In this document: positions 51,649-60,920 of the stretch, in pieces | Position numbering within the stretch: position 1 is the stretch's first letter | Layout: every line of letters begins with the position of its first letter | The notes under the pieces: model-generated | Database searches by the model: none | Told to the model about the DNA's origin: nothing | What the model saw: only the letters and a program-made list of their open reading frames with translations | Position numbers and translations under genes: made by a program | DNA from: JAVBLY01 sp031553035 | GTDB taxonomy: Bacteria; Bacillota; Clostridia; Peptostreptococcales; Anaerovoracaceae | Reading direction: 5' to 3' | Assembly (NCBI GenBank): GCA_031553035.1 | Contig: JAVBLY010000009.1 | Location: forward strand, 124,001 to 188,000 | Length of the DNA stretch: 64,000 bases

Positions 51649-51791
51649 AGTCAAGAATTTGAATGAACCAAATCAAAATTGTCAGATTAGATTAAAAACA
51701 AGGGATATAGCTGAGAAAATGATCAAAATCGCTTTACAAAGTGAGTCCTTTCTCTTATACTAGTATTTGCGGTTTTGATAATCGCATTTGT

Positions 51792-51867
51792 GCCCAGATA
51801 GCTCAGTTGGTAGAGCAGTAGACTGAAAATCTACGTGTCCGTGGTTCGATTCCGCGTCTGGGCACCA
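51792..51867 (+). tRNA. tRNA-Phe (anticodon GAA)
   Basis: This is a 76-nt cloverleaf with acceptor stem GCCCAGA/TCTGGGC, D-loop AGCTCAGTTGGTAGAGC, anticodon stem GTAGA/TCTAC around CTGAAAA (anticodon GAA), T-loop GGTTCGATTCC and an encoded CCA end. A strong terminator follows 4 bp later, so it is transcribed alone. Confidence 0.97.
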
Positions 51868-51870
51868 TGA

Positions 51871-51894
51871 AACGGCTAAGTTTAGCCGTTTTTT
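51871..51894 (+). terminator. Terminator of tRNA-Phe
   Basis: AACGGCTAA, a 2-nt centre and TTAGCCGTT make a tight hairpin followed by TTTT, starting 4 bp after the tRNA CCA end. Confidence 0.85.
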
Positions 51895-52063
51895 CTTTGT
51901 CTAAATCTTTGTTTTTGTATGTTTTTAATTTTTTTCCACTTTTTTCCCACATTAGATTTTGAAAAACAATGACTTAAAGTATTTCAGCCATATTTTTATA
52001 TTAAATTAAAGTGCTAAATAATTCCCTAAAAATAGCTATTTTTCTATTTGTTAAATGACTCCA

Positions 52064-52108
52064 ATAAAAAAACGCCACAGACTTTTACGTACAAAATAAA
52101 TCTGTGGC
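52064..52108 (-). terminator. Terminator of the sulfatase gene
   Basis: On the minus strand GCCACAGA (52108-52101) pairs with TCTGTGGC (52081-52074), followed by seven or more T (52072-52065). It lies 27 bp past the stop codon at 52135. Confidence 0.8.
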
Positions 52109-52134
52109 ATTAGATTATGATCTAACAGTTACAA

Positions 52135-54459
52135 TCAATCATTCACTTTTACATTAACGCTGAAAATATTTCCCTGGAATTTACTGGTTTTTACAGTGTA
52201 GTCGTCAGTTACAGTCGTCAATCCCTGCTGACCCACGTCCGCACCTTCGTCGAATGTCATCTGCATACCCATTGTTTTTTCCACGCGGCCTTCAGCCACT
52301 TTTTCGTTGTTGACGTACATAGTCACATCGCCGCCCTTACCGATGTCTTCTTTGTCCCCATCGTAAACGAAATCCAGTACGATATGGTTACGTTCATCGG
52401 TCAGTTTTTTGCTGCTGCGGATATAGTATTGTTCCATAGCTGTGAAATTGTAACAGAAAGAGGGTATGCCGTCTTTTACATAAAGTGACAAACCTCCAAA
52501 TCTGCCGCCAAGTGCAAAGATAACTCCGTCGGTAGCCCGATCGGGCTTTACCTCGATCTCGGCCGTAATTGTATATGAATGATTCTTGAGGTTGAGGAAT
52601 GCATGCTCGTTTACCCTGCTGAATCCCTCATGCATGGTGATTTCTTTACGATCTCCCATAACTGTAGGTCTGCCTGCGATCTCGTCGTTAAGCAATACTG
52701 CGCTGCGCCCGTCCATGGGGAACACATTGTGCTTCACGCCTTCTGCGTGATAGATTTTTTTCATCTCTTCCACTTTTTCGGGATATTTGTCTGCAATGTT
52801 GTGAGCACAGGCAAAGTCCTCTTTTAGGTTATAAAGTTCCCACTCGCAGTCTTCCAGATGATTCCACTTAGGAGCAAAAGCCCACGGCGCCTTGTTGACC
52901 ACACCGGCAAACCACTCTTCGTGATAGATGCCGAAGTTGGAGAAAACATTGAAATACTGGGTTGCGTGCCGGCCTTTGGCATCAGGATCTTTCATGGCGT
53001 ATACCATGCTGGTTCCTTCTACAGGCTTTTGCTTTATACCATCCACGTACTCAGGATGAGGTATGCCCGCAAGCTCATACACTGTCGGCGCCACGTCGAT
53101 AACATGATGGAACTGGTCGTGTGTCTCACCATGACCTTCAAATCTGTCCGGGCAATGGAAAATCATACCGTTTCTAGTACCGCCAAAGTTAGAAGCCGTG
53201 GTCTTTGCCCACATAAAGGGAGAGTCCATTGCGATAGCCCATCCCATGGCATAGTGATTATATGCCTTGTCTGTACCCAGTGTATCCATCTTCGAATAGA
53301 CGAATTCGGCTGACTCCATTACATGATTAAGGGTCGAGGCTTCATTGACAACGCCGTTCATCAGTCCTTCACAGGATGCGCCGTTATCTCCAAGTATGTA
53401 GAATATGACTGTGTTGTCAAGGATATCCATTCCCTCCAGGGCATCAACCACACGACCGATATTGTCATCAGTATGTCTGGCATATCCGGCATAAATCTCC
53501 ATTTCCCGGGTATATAATTCTTTCTGCTGATCAGAAAGAGTGTCCCAGTCGGGAATATCAGCAGGTTTGTCCGCAATTTTTGTGCCTTCAGGAATGATGC
53601 CTAATTTGAGCATATTTTCGTGAGTGCGCTTACGGATAACGTCCCATCCTTCATCATATTGACCTTTAAACATATCTCGATATGCTTCAGGTGCATGATG
53701 CGGCGCATGAGTGGCACCGGGAGCGAAATAAATGAACATCGGTTTGTCAGGAGTCAATGCTTTTTCTGCATGCATCCACTCGATACACTTGTCAGCCAGG
53801 TCCTCCGTGAGATGATAATCCTCTTTGTCAGGCGGGTCGATGGGCACCACACCGTCTACCAATGCAGGATGATACTGATTGGTTTCTGCGGCAAGAAAAC
53901 CGTAAAATTTATCAAAGCCCGAAAAAGTGGGCCAGTGTTCAAACGGTCCAGACACAGTGGTTTCCCACGTAGGTGTTTCGTGACATTTGCCGAACTGTGC
54001 AGTACTGTATCCGTTGTCCCGCAGCACACGGGCCATAGGGGTCACACTTTTAGGCCTCGTAGAAAGATTTCCCGGATAAGCAGTGCCAAGTTCCGTGATA
54101 TTTCCCATGTTCACACTGTGGTGATTGTATCCGGAAAGAAGTGCGGCACGAGTAGGTGCACAGATGGATGTAGTATGGAAGCGGTTGAATTTCATTCCAC
54201 GCTTAGCCAGACGTTCTGCTGTGGGCATGGGAATAGGTCCTCCGAAAGCAGATGTTGCACCGTAGCCCATGTCGTCGATAAGAAAAACGATAACGTTTGG
54301 TGCGTCATCCGGTGCTTTCACCGTAAAGCGGGGCGGTGCCGGAGGTGGATTATCGGCAACCATTTCTACGGTAACCGGTTCATATAGCGGCTCATGAATG
54401 GGCAGCTTTGTCCTGTCAGGCACAAAAGATTTGTTGGGGTCTTGATACTTGATAGTCAT
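52135..54459 (-). CDS. Type I sulfatase (arylsulfatase-like), Cys-type
   Basis: The 774-residue enzyme cleaves sulfate esters. It has the metal-binding VFLIDDMGYG (Asp 62-63), the active-site motif CAPTRAALLSG with Cys100 as the residue converted to formylglycine, the GKCHE and HAPHHAPEAYRDMF motifs, and a C-terminal beta domain. Bacteria can mature such a Cys with an anaerobic radical SAM enzyme (anSME), but no maturase gene is in this window. There is no signal peptide, so it acts in the cytoplasm or is released otherwise. It is close to large bacterial arylsulfatases in length. Confidence 0.92.
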   Translation of the reverse strand: MTIKYQDPNKSFVPDRTKLPIHEPLYEPVTVEMVADNPPPAPPRFTVKAPDDAPNVIVFLIDDMGYGATSAFGGPIPMPTAERLAKRGMKFNRFHTTSICAPTRAALLSGYNHHSVNMGNITELGTAYPGNLSTRPKSVTPMARVLRDNGYSTAQFGKCHETPTWETTVSGPFEHWPTFSGFDKFYGFLAAETNQYHPALVDGVVPIDPPDKEDYHLTEDLADKCIEWMHAEKALTPDKPMFIYFAPGATHAPHHAPEAYRDMFKGQYDEGWDVIRKRTHENMLKLGIIPEGTKIADKPADIPDWDTLSDQQKELYTREMEIYAGYARHTDDNIGRVVDALEGMDILDNTVIFYILGDNGASCEGLMNGVVNEASTLNHVMESAEFVYSKMDTLGTDKAYNHYAMGWAIAMDSPFMWAKTTASNFGGTRNGMIFHCPDRFEGHGETHDQFHHVIDVAPTVYELAGIPHPEYVDGIKQKPVEGTSMVYAMKDPDAKGRHATQYFNVFSNFGIYHEEWFAGVVNKAPWAFAPKWNHLEDCEWELYNLKEDFACAHNIADKYPEKVEEMKKIYHAEGVKHNVFPMDGRSAVLLNDEIAGRPTVMGDRKEITMHEGFSRVNEHAFLNLKNHSYTITAEIEVKPDRATDGVIFALGGRFGGLSLYVKDGIPSFCYNFTAMEQYYIRSSKKLTDERNHIVLDFVYDGDKEDIGKGGDVTMYVNNEKVAEGRVEKTMGMQMTFDEGADVGQQGLTTVTDDYTVKTSKFQGNIFSVNVKVND

Positions 54460-54691
54460 TGCAGTGTCCTTTCTAATTTATTTTTATTAAAATAAATATT
54501 TAATATCCCAAATGGAATAATCATTTGAGTATATCAGATAAAATAATTGTTGATGAATTTATACCCTGATGTTTAATTTGTAAGCAATAAATTATCCATA
54601 AGATCATAGGACATATGTTATAATCAATGACGTAAGACTTATCCACTGACAACCTTATCTTCAGTCTTAGAACATCTAAAGGAGGCAAATC

Positions 54692-56089
54692 GTGTCTATA
54701 CTAATCAAAAACGGAACCGTTGTAACCGCAGAAGCCGAATACCAGGCTGATGTCTATGCAGAAGGAGAAAGTATAGCCTCTGTAGGAAAAAAACTGCCGT
54801 ATGAAGATGCAGATGAGATCATTGACGCATCAGGTAAATATATACTGCCCGGCGGGGTAGACCAGCATGTGCACTTTTCTTTTACATACAAAGGCAGTAA
54901 GGTACGGGGGTTCGAAACTTCCAACGCGGCTGCCGTCGGCGGCACGACGACCCTTATCGAATTCGTGAATCAGGAGGAAGGCAAAGGTCTGGTGGAAACA
55001 ATCGAAGACTACCGCACAACGGATGTTGACGGTATTGCAATGGTAGACTATTCATTCCACAGTGTCATGACAGATCCCCGTGATGATGTGATCATGGAGA
55101 TCCCCAGGCTTGCCGATGCCGGATATCCCACCATGAAATTATTCATGGCCTATAAAGGCATGTTCTTTCATGCCGATGACGATGCAATTTTGAAAGCTCT
55201 CCAAAAAGGAAAAGAAGCCGGGATCACAGTCATGGTCCATGCTGAAAACGCCGATATGATCGATGTGACGTCCAAACAACTTATTGCAGAAGGAAAAACA
55301 GAGCCCTATTACCATGCAGTAAGCCGCCCTCCTGTGGTGGAAGCCGAAGCCACAAGACGTGCAATTTATCTTGCAGAAATGGCGGATGCTCCTCTTTACG
55401 TCGTTCATGTTTCCTGTAAGGAAGCACTGGAGGAAATAAAATCGGCCAGCGGCAGAGGCCAGCGTGTTTTCGGTGAGACCTGTTCCCATTATCTGGTCCT
55501 GGACACATCAGATCTGGCCAAACCGGATTTTGAAGGCGCCAAGTATGTATGCTCGCCGGCACTTAGAACCGAAGAACACAGGAACGCCCTGTGGGAAGCT
55601 GTCGACAATAAATGGCTCAATGGGGTAAGCTCGGATCACTGCGGATTTGATTTCAAAACACAGAAGCATATGGGGTTTGGAGAAGGAAATTCTTTTGCCG
55701 ATATCCCCAACGGCGCACCGGGCTTGCAGAACAGGCTTAATATTTTGTGGACCTACGGAGTCTGCGAGGATAAAATATCAAAGAGCAGACTGGTAGACCT
55801 CTTTGCTACCACACCTGCAAAAAACAATGGTCTTAATAAAAAAGGCCAGCTTGCTCCGGGATTCGATGCCGATATCGTCATCTTTGATCCTGATTACGAA
55901 GGTATCATAAGTGCAAAGACCAATCTGGAAGGCGTTGATTACACTCCGTTTGAAGGGTTCAAACAAAAAGGCAGATCGGAGACCGTATTCCTGAGAGGCG
56001 AAAAAATCGTGGACACCGGGAAGTATATAGGCCGCAAAGGCCAGGGAAAACTGGTAAAAGGACAGCCTTACGGTCTGGCCTATAAATAG
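54692..56089 (+). CDS. hydA: Dihydropyrimidinase/D-hydantoinase
   Basis: This 465-residue amidohydrolase opens hydantoin or dihydropyrimidine rings. Metal ligands are visible: HVHF after DQ, the carboxylated Lys in MKLFMAYKG, the His of MVHAENAD, the His of YVVHVSCKEA, and the Asp of GVSSDHCGF. The length matches bacterial dihydropyrimidinases. The GTG start is preceded by a perfect AAAGGAGG. The next gene, an N-carbamoyl amino acid amidase, begins with the base after this stop, so both enzymes work in sequence. Confidence 0.95.
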   Translation: MSILIKNGTVVTAEAEYQADVYAEGESIASVGKKLPYEDADEIIDASGKYILPGGVDQHVHFSFTYKGSKVRGFETSNAAAVGGTTTLIEFVNQEEGKGLVETIEDYRTTDVDGIAMVDYSFHSVMTDPRDDVIMEIPRLADAGYPTMKLFMAYKGMFFHADDDAILKALQKGKEAGITVMVHAENADMIDVTSKQLIAEGKTEPYYHAVSRPPVVEAEATRRAIYLAEMADAPLYVVHVSCKEALEEIKSASGRGQRVFGETCSHYLVLDTSDLAKPDFEGAKYVCSPALRTEEHRNALWEAVDNKWLNGVSSDHCGFDFKTQKHMGFGEGNSFADIPNGAPGLQNRLNILWTYGVCEDKISKSRLVDLFATTPAKNNGLNKKGQLAPGFDADIVIFDPDYEGIISAKTNLEGVDYTPFEGFKQKGRSETVFLRGEKIVDTGKYIGRKGQGKLVKGQPYGLAYK

Positions 56090-57364
56090 ATGGTAACAGC
56101 TGTGAAAATCAACGAAGAAAGGCTTCTTAATACATTAAGCGATTTAAGCAGGTTTACCGATACACCCGGGAATGGAATCACTCGATTTTCATACGGCAGG
56201 CAGGATGCCAAGGCAAGGGAATATATAATCAGGCGGGCAAATGAAGCAGGTTGTGACGTTTTCATAGATGCGCTGCAAAATATACGTATCGCCTTACCTG
56301 ATAATAACCATGAAGGAAAAAGAGTCATATCCGGTTCTCATATAGATACTGTCAGAAACGGAGGATGGCTGGACGGCATATACGGAGTATGCGCAGCTCT
56401 GGAAATCCTTGAAACCCTGAGAGAGTCCCATCGATCTTTTCAGAATAACTACGAAATGGTAATATTTGCCGAAGAAGAAGGCTCAAATTTCGGTTCGACT
56501 TTGACTGGAAGTAAATTTCTGACCGGCGCATATGATGAACCCGCTCTTGACAGCCTTCATGACGACAATGGCAAAAGTCTGCGGGAAGTTCTTGATTCAC
56601 TCACAAATCCGCCGGACATATGTATTTACAACACATCGGACAAGAATTATTCCGATTTGGAGTGGAACTCCAGCGACATAAAATCCATGTTTGAACTGCA
56701 CATTGAGCAGGGACCTGTGCTGGATCATGAACCTGCTTCTCTGGGTATCGTTGAATCGATTTTTGGCATAAGGGTCATTGAAGTGACACTTAAAGGCGTG
56801 GGCAATCATGCCGGTGCCACACCGATGGCTCTGCGGTCGGATGCCCTTTGTGCCGCAGCTGAGTGTATTCTCAAAGCAGAATCCATAGTGAAAGGCGATG
56901 CCGATCACAGTAGCGTCGTAACTGTCGGAAAACTCGACATTTCGCCCAATAGCTCCAATGTCATAGCGGAGAAGGCTAAATTCACCGTTGAGGCCCGTGA
57001 TAAAGATATTGATAAAATCAATTTCTTAATGAACCATATCATAAGTGAATTACGATCCATCGCAAAAGAGCGCAATGTCTCCTGCGATATCAAAGAGCTT
57101 TCCAATTCGGCCCCTGTTCATTTAAGCAGCAGATTGATAAACGTAATCGAACAAACTGCCAAATCAAAGAATCTTAAGTACATACTGATGGACAGCGGAG
57201 CTGTTCACGATGCGGCAATGATAGCCGGATCTTCCGATACCGGAATGATCTTTGTCCCCAGTATCGACGGGCGAAGTCATGTTCCCAGCGAAAATACAAA
57301 CTCCCGTGATTTGCTCACGGGAGCTCAATTTCTTTTAGATACCGTTCTGGTTGAATTACAATGA
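56090..57364 (+). CDS. Hydantoinase/carbamoylase family amidase (M20 type)
   Basis: This 424-residue zinc amidase hydrolyses N-carbamoyl amino acids, beta-ureidopropionate or allantoate. M20 signatures are ISGSHIDTVRNGGWLDGIYG (His and Asp ligands), FAEEEGSNFG (catalytic Glu), ELHIEQGPVL, the dimer-domain GNHAGATPMALRSDA and the closing FVPSIDGRSHVPSE. It is directly coupled to the hydantoinase, giving a two-step route from ring compounds to free amino acids, CO2 and ammonia. The exact substrate (pyrimidine, hydantoin or allantoin derived) is open. Confidence 0.93.
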   Translation: MVTAVKINEERLLNTLSDLSRFTDTPGNGITRFSYGRQDAKAREYIIRRANEAGCDVFIDALQNIRIALPDNNHEGKRVISGSHIDTVRNGGWLDGIYGVCAALEILETLRESHRSFQNNYEMVIFAEEEGSNFGSTLTGSKFLTGAYDEPALDSLHDDNGKSLREVLDSLTNPPDICIYNTSDKNYSDLEWNSSDIKSMFELHIEQGPVLDHEPASLGIVESIFGIRVIEVTLKGVGNHAGATPMALRSDALCAAAECILKAESIVKGDADHSSVVTVGKLDISPNSSNVIAEKAKFTVEARDKDIDKINFLMNHIISELRSIAKERNVSCDIKELSNSAPVHLSSRLINVIEQTAKSKNLKYILMDSGAVHDAAMIAGSSDTGMIFVPSIDGRSHVPSENTNSRDLLTGAQFLLDTVLVELQ

Positions 57365-57717
57365 GACAAATATATAAAACTTTTATTGAGATCAGCTACT
57401 TCTTTTGATACACCTCTTCCCCTTCGAAACAAACAATATGCGGATCGTATTGTTATCGAATCTGTTTGGTGAAAAATGTACTATTATTTTGTAACTAAGA
57501 ATATCGTCAAAATGAATCGAACAATATTTCAGTCAATTATTTTAAAAATCACATCGATGCTATACAGTTCTCCTTACTTGTCTTTTTTTAATGTCAAAAC
57601 AAAGAAGTTTATGATAACAAACAGTGGCAAACCAGATTATTATGCTATAATGAACTAACATTAAATGCCAAGATCTGGAACTGTGATATGGAGCTACATA
57701 GTGAAGAGGAGAGGATT
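57365..57717. other. A+T-rich intergenic region before the Big_2 surface gene
   Basis: This 353-bp spacer contains an inverted repeat (AACAATA at 57432-57438 with TATTGTT at 57448-57454, framed by TTCGA and TCGAA) and a TATAAT at 57646-57651 with a weak -35 that could serve the next gene. A 60-codon open frame inside it lacks a ribosome binding site and family resemblance and is not called. Confidence 0.5.
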
Positions 57718-60129
57718 ATGAAAACGGCAATGAGAAAATTTACAATTCTTATGACGATAGTATTAGTCTTTATGCTTATGCCTGCTGATATTTCTGCTGA
57801 TTCAGATACTACAGGTCCAGTCTTAAAACGAGTGTGGTTTGAAAAAACAGATTACACATATGGTGATGAAATAAATATCTTTTTTGAAATCACTGACGAT
57901 ATGTCAGGTGTCGATAAAGAAGAGATATATTTTAACATTGGATCTGCTGATGGCAGAAGTGGTGCAGGTACAGGTGAGAAAGGCAAATTAGTATCTGAAA
58001 ATATATATCAGGTAGCTATATCAAATTTCAATTTTAAATCTGGTACATATTCGATTGATTATGTTAGCTTATTTGATTTAGCTGGTAACAGGAGTGTTTT
58101 TACTAAGGATAATTTTTCCTGGGAGAACCCTTTGCCAAATGTTGCTTCAATGAATTTTTTCAATCCCGGATATGTGGCAGATAAAACTCCCAAAATAAAA
58201 TCTATTTCATCTTCAATAATAAAAAGATCAAATGGAGATTACTCCAAATACAATGCTTACCCCGGAGATAGTTTATTGATTAAAGTTGATGCGGATGATG
58301 CAGAATGTATTCTTATTTCATATTATTGCAAAGAGGATGGGAATTATTCTATAGGAGATGTGTTGTACCCTTCTTCCTCAAATTCAAAATCTTTTGTGAA
58401 AGAAATCGTACTTACAGAAAAAATGCTAACCAGTGAATATAATCTGGGATCTGTAATGGCAGTGAACGGATCTGCTAATGACACCCCGTCAATAAATAGT
58501 GCATGGAAATTTAAATTCAAATATTACAATAAAAAGCGTATGAAAGTTCCCGAACTGCCTATTATCTCAAGCGTTAAAATGAATAAAAAAGCATTTAAAC
58601 CAGGAGAAGAAATTTCAATCAAAATGATCATAGAAGATAAAGATCAATATGCTGAATATGATGTGAATGATCCAGAGCTAGCAATTGCCGTTTCCGCACA
58701 CCCGGAAGGCTCCAATAACATAAACCTGAGCGGTAAGGGTGTAAGTGGGCATCTTCAGTATAAGAGCCCTGTTATCAGTAATGGTCAAACAACAGGATAT
58801 TTGTTTGAAGGGAAAATCAAAGTTCCTGCAAATGCACAGGAAGGAACATATAAGTTTATGTATGGTCCTAATTCCACAACATTCCAATATGGTAGACTAG
58901 GCGTATATATAGATTATTCAAGTCCAGAATCAGGACGTACATTTAAGATCAGTTCTATTTTTTCGGGAATACAAAATGAATCGCTCCTTGTTGGAGAATA
59001 TTTTGACCCGGGTGGCGGCGTAAAAGCCATACTCGCTGATGGCACAGATGTTACTGCAAAAATGGAAATCGAAAGTTTTGTGGATTCTAGTGCAGTCGGG
59101 GTTTATCTTGTAAAATATAAATATTCTAAGTGGAATTCTGATGAAAATAAAAATGATTTATACATGTCATTTCGCTGGGTAGGCATAACGGAGCTTATCC
59201 CAGATGAGGAATACCCAGGTGAGACTCCACTTGCAATAACAGATGACACTCTGAAAATAGGTGCAAAATCAGCAGATGCCACTATAAGTTTAAATGGAAA
59301 GAAAATCGCATTTAATACTAAGCTTACTGCGAAAGGGGATTATAAATTAAGTGCAAGTACTAAAACTGCCAAGGCTATAGTAGATAAAAGTGGTCCTGCC
59401 ATATCTCACAAGATTATTAATAAAAAAACAATCAAAATAGTGGTAAATGATCCGGCAGGAGTAAAAACAGTAAAATACTTATCAGGCAAACAAACAAAGT
59501 CAAAAGTGAAGTCTAAAGGTAAAATGATAAATAAATCGCACACAATGAACGCGAAAGACGGCTTAATACTTACTGTTTATGCTGTAGATAAGTTCGGTAA
59601 TAGCTCAATAAAGACCATTAAAATATCAAGAAAAGTAAAAAGCGTCAAAACATTACCCAGAATTTACCTTGTAAAAGGCAAGACTATTAAACTACCACCA
59701 GCTAAAGTATCGCCTGACTACGCTACAAAGAAATCCGTAAAATGGAAATCAAAGAATTCAGGTGTTGCTAAAATTACTAAAAGCAAAATCAAAGGTATAA
59801 AAAAGGGTAAGACAGTATTAAGTGTAACTACGAACGACGGAAAGAAAACAGCAAAATGTGTTGTGGTTGTTGTTTCAAAAGCAAAGAAGTTAAAGTCACT
59901 GAAAATATCACCGGCCAACTCGACTATAAGCGCAGGAAAGTCATTTCAAACTAAAACCACACTTAACCCGACGAATGCAACTGGTATAATTCCAACCTAT
60001 AAATCAAGCAATTCCAAAATAATCAAAGTAGACAAACTGGGCAAGGTAACAGCAGTTAAAAAAGGAAACGCGACTATAACGGTAAGGGCTGGAGGCAAGA
60101 CCGCTGCATGTAAAGTTACGGTAAAGTAA
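57718..60129 (+). CDS. Secreted Ig-like (Big_2) repeat protein
   Basis: The 803-residue protein has a signal peptide (hydrophobic to about 28, DISADSDTTGP), N-terminal Ig-like domains with the DTTGP-x5-WFEKTDYTYGDEI pattern repeated at about residue 280 (KMNKKAFKPGEEISI), a bacterial Ig/DUF5011-like section (GEYFDPGGGVKAILADGTDVT), and two lysine-rich Big_2 domains at the end (SKNSGVAKIT and SSNSKIIKVD). There is no sortase motif or membrane tail, so it is probably released or bound to the wall by charge. The start at 57718 follows GAGGAGAGG. The region is richer in A+T than its neighbours, a possible sign of acquisition. Confidence 0.85.
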   Translation: MKTAMRKFTILMTIVLVFMLMPADISADSDTTGPVLKRVWFEKTDYTYGDEINIFFEITDDMSGVDKEEIYFNIGSADGRSGAGTGEKGKLVSENIYQVAISNFNFKSGTYSIDYVSLFDLAGNRSVFTKDNFSWENPLPNVASMNFFNPGYVADKTPKIKSISSSIIKRSNGDYSKYNAYPGDSLLIKVDADDAECILISYYCKEDGNYSIGDVLYPSSSNSKSFVKEIVLTEKMLTSEYNLGSVMAVNGSANDTPSINSAWKFKFKYYNKKRMKVPELPIISSVKMNKKAFKPGEEISIKMIIEDKDQYAEYDVNDPELAIAVSAHPEGSNNINLSGKGVSGHLQYKSPVISNGQTTGYLFEGKIKVPANAQEGTYKFMYGPNSTTFQYGRLGVYIDYSSPESGRTFKISSIFSGIQNESLLVGEYFDPGGGVKAILADGTDVTAKMEIESFVDSSAVGVYLVKYKYSKWNSDENKNDLYMSFRWVGITELIPDEEYPGETPLAITDDTLKIGAKSADATISLNGKKIAFNTKLTAKGDYKLSASTKTAKAIVDKSGPAISHKIINKKTIKIVVNDPAGVKTVKYLSGKQTKSKVKSKGKMINKSHTMNAKDGLILTVYAVDKFGNSSIKTIKISRKVKSVKTLPRIYLVKGKTIKLPPAKVSPDYATKKSVKWKSKNSGVAKITKSKIKGIKKGKTVLSVTTNDGKKTAKCVVVVVSKAKKLKSLKISPANSTISAGKSFQTKTTLNPTNATGIIPTYKSSNSKIIKVDKLGKVTAVKKGNATITVRAGGKTAACKVTVK

Positions 60130-60135
60130 AAAACG

Positions 60136-60747
60136 TCAGTTTTTTAGCGTCTCTGTTTTATATGTATTATAACCCTCATAAGAATAACTTGCATCGATCC
60201 CTTTCATATAGACTTCTCTGTCGTTTACCTTGTTGGTCAAAGCTCCTTTAAGCAATTCCCTGATTTCTAAATCTTTTATAGGACTTCGTTCCATTGCAAG
60301 CAGATAGCTGTCTTTATCTATATTGCTCCAGTCGATCACTTGTCCAATTTCATTTTTCAAGATTACATCAAGCCATATTCTCATGCTGCGTCCATTTCCT
60401 TCTCTGAATGGATGGGCAACGTTCATTTCGACATATTTTGCAATTATTTCATTAAAACTAGTTTGTTTCATTCTTGATATTTCTGTAAGGGCTTTTTCTA
60501 AATACATTACCGGTGCAAATCTAAAATTTCCTTTAGATATATTATCTACTCTCGTTTTGCCTGCAAATTCATATATGTCACCAAACAAATATCCATGTAT
60601 TTTAGCGAGCCCCTCATAAGTACCTACCGGAAATGTATCAAGCAAACCTGATTCGAACAGCTCAAGTGCTTTGGTTTTACTGATTCTTTCTTCTTTTTCG
60701 GCCAACTCTACACTATTTGTGATCCCAAGTTTATTTTCAATTATCAT
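60136..60747 (-). CDS. Fic family AMP-transferase protein
   Basis: The 203-residue protein has the Fic core with motif HPFREGNGRS (catalytic His, phosphate-binding loop) and the flap strand NFRFAPVMYLEK. It transfers AMP (or another nucleotide part) to a hydroxyl of a target protein. I see neither an obvious inhibitory S/T-x3-E-x2-N helix nor a separate small antitoxin gene beside it. The start at 60747 is chosen from AAAGGA upstream; a start nine codons earlier lacks a site. The end lies 6 bp from the convergent Big_2 gene. Confidence 0.9.
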   Translation of the reverse strand: MIIENKLGITNSVELAEKEERISKTKALELFESGLLDTFPVGTYEGLAKIHGYLFGDIYEFAGKTRVDNISKGNFRFAPVMYLEKALTEISRMKQTSFNEIIAKYVEMNVAHPFREGNGRSMRIWLDVILKNEIGQVIDWSNIDKDSYLLAMERSPIKDLEIRELLKGALTNKVNDREVYMKGIDASYSYEGYNTYKTETLKN

Positions 60748-60920
60748 AATTTTATCCTTTAATATTTGCAACATGCTTTATGTTTGTATTATATCATAAA
60801 TGCAGCCTCTCATTATTTAGATTTATGCTATAATTAATATCGTTGGCATTTCGATGAGCTTGTGATTTCAACAGAATAGTAGATAATTATGCATACTAAA
60901 TTATAAAAGAGAGGTTTATT

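Noticed and set aside
57476..57658. 60-codon open frame upstream of the Big_2 gene
   Set aside because: No ribosome binding site, biased A+T composition and no recognisable domain; it is likely random in A+T-rich DNA.
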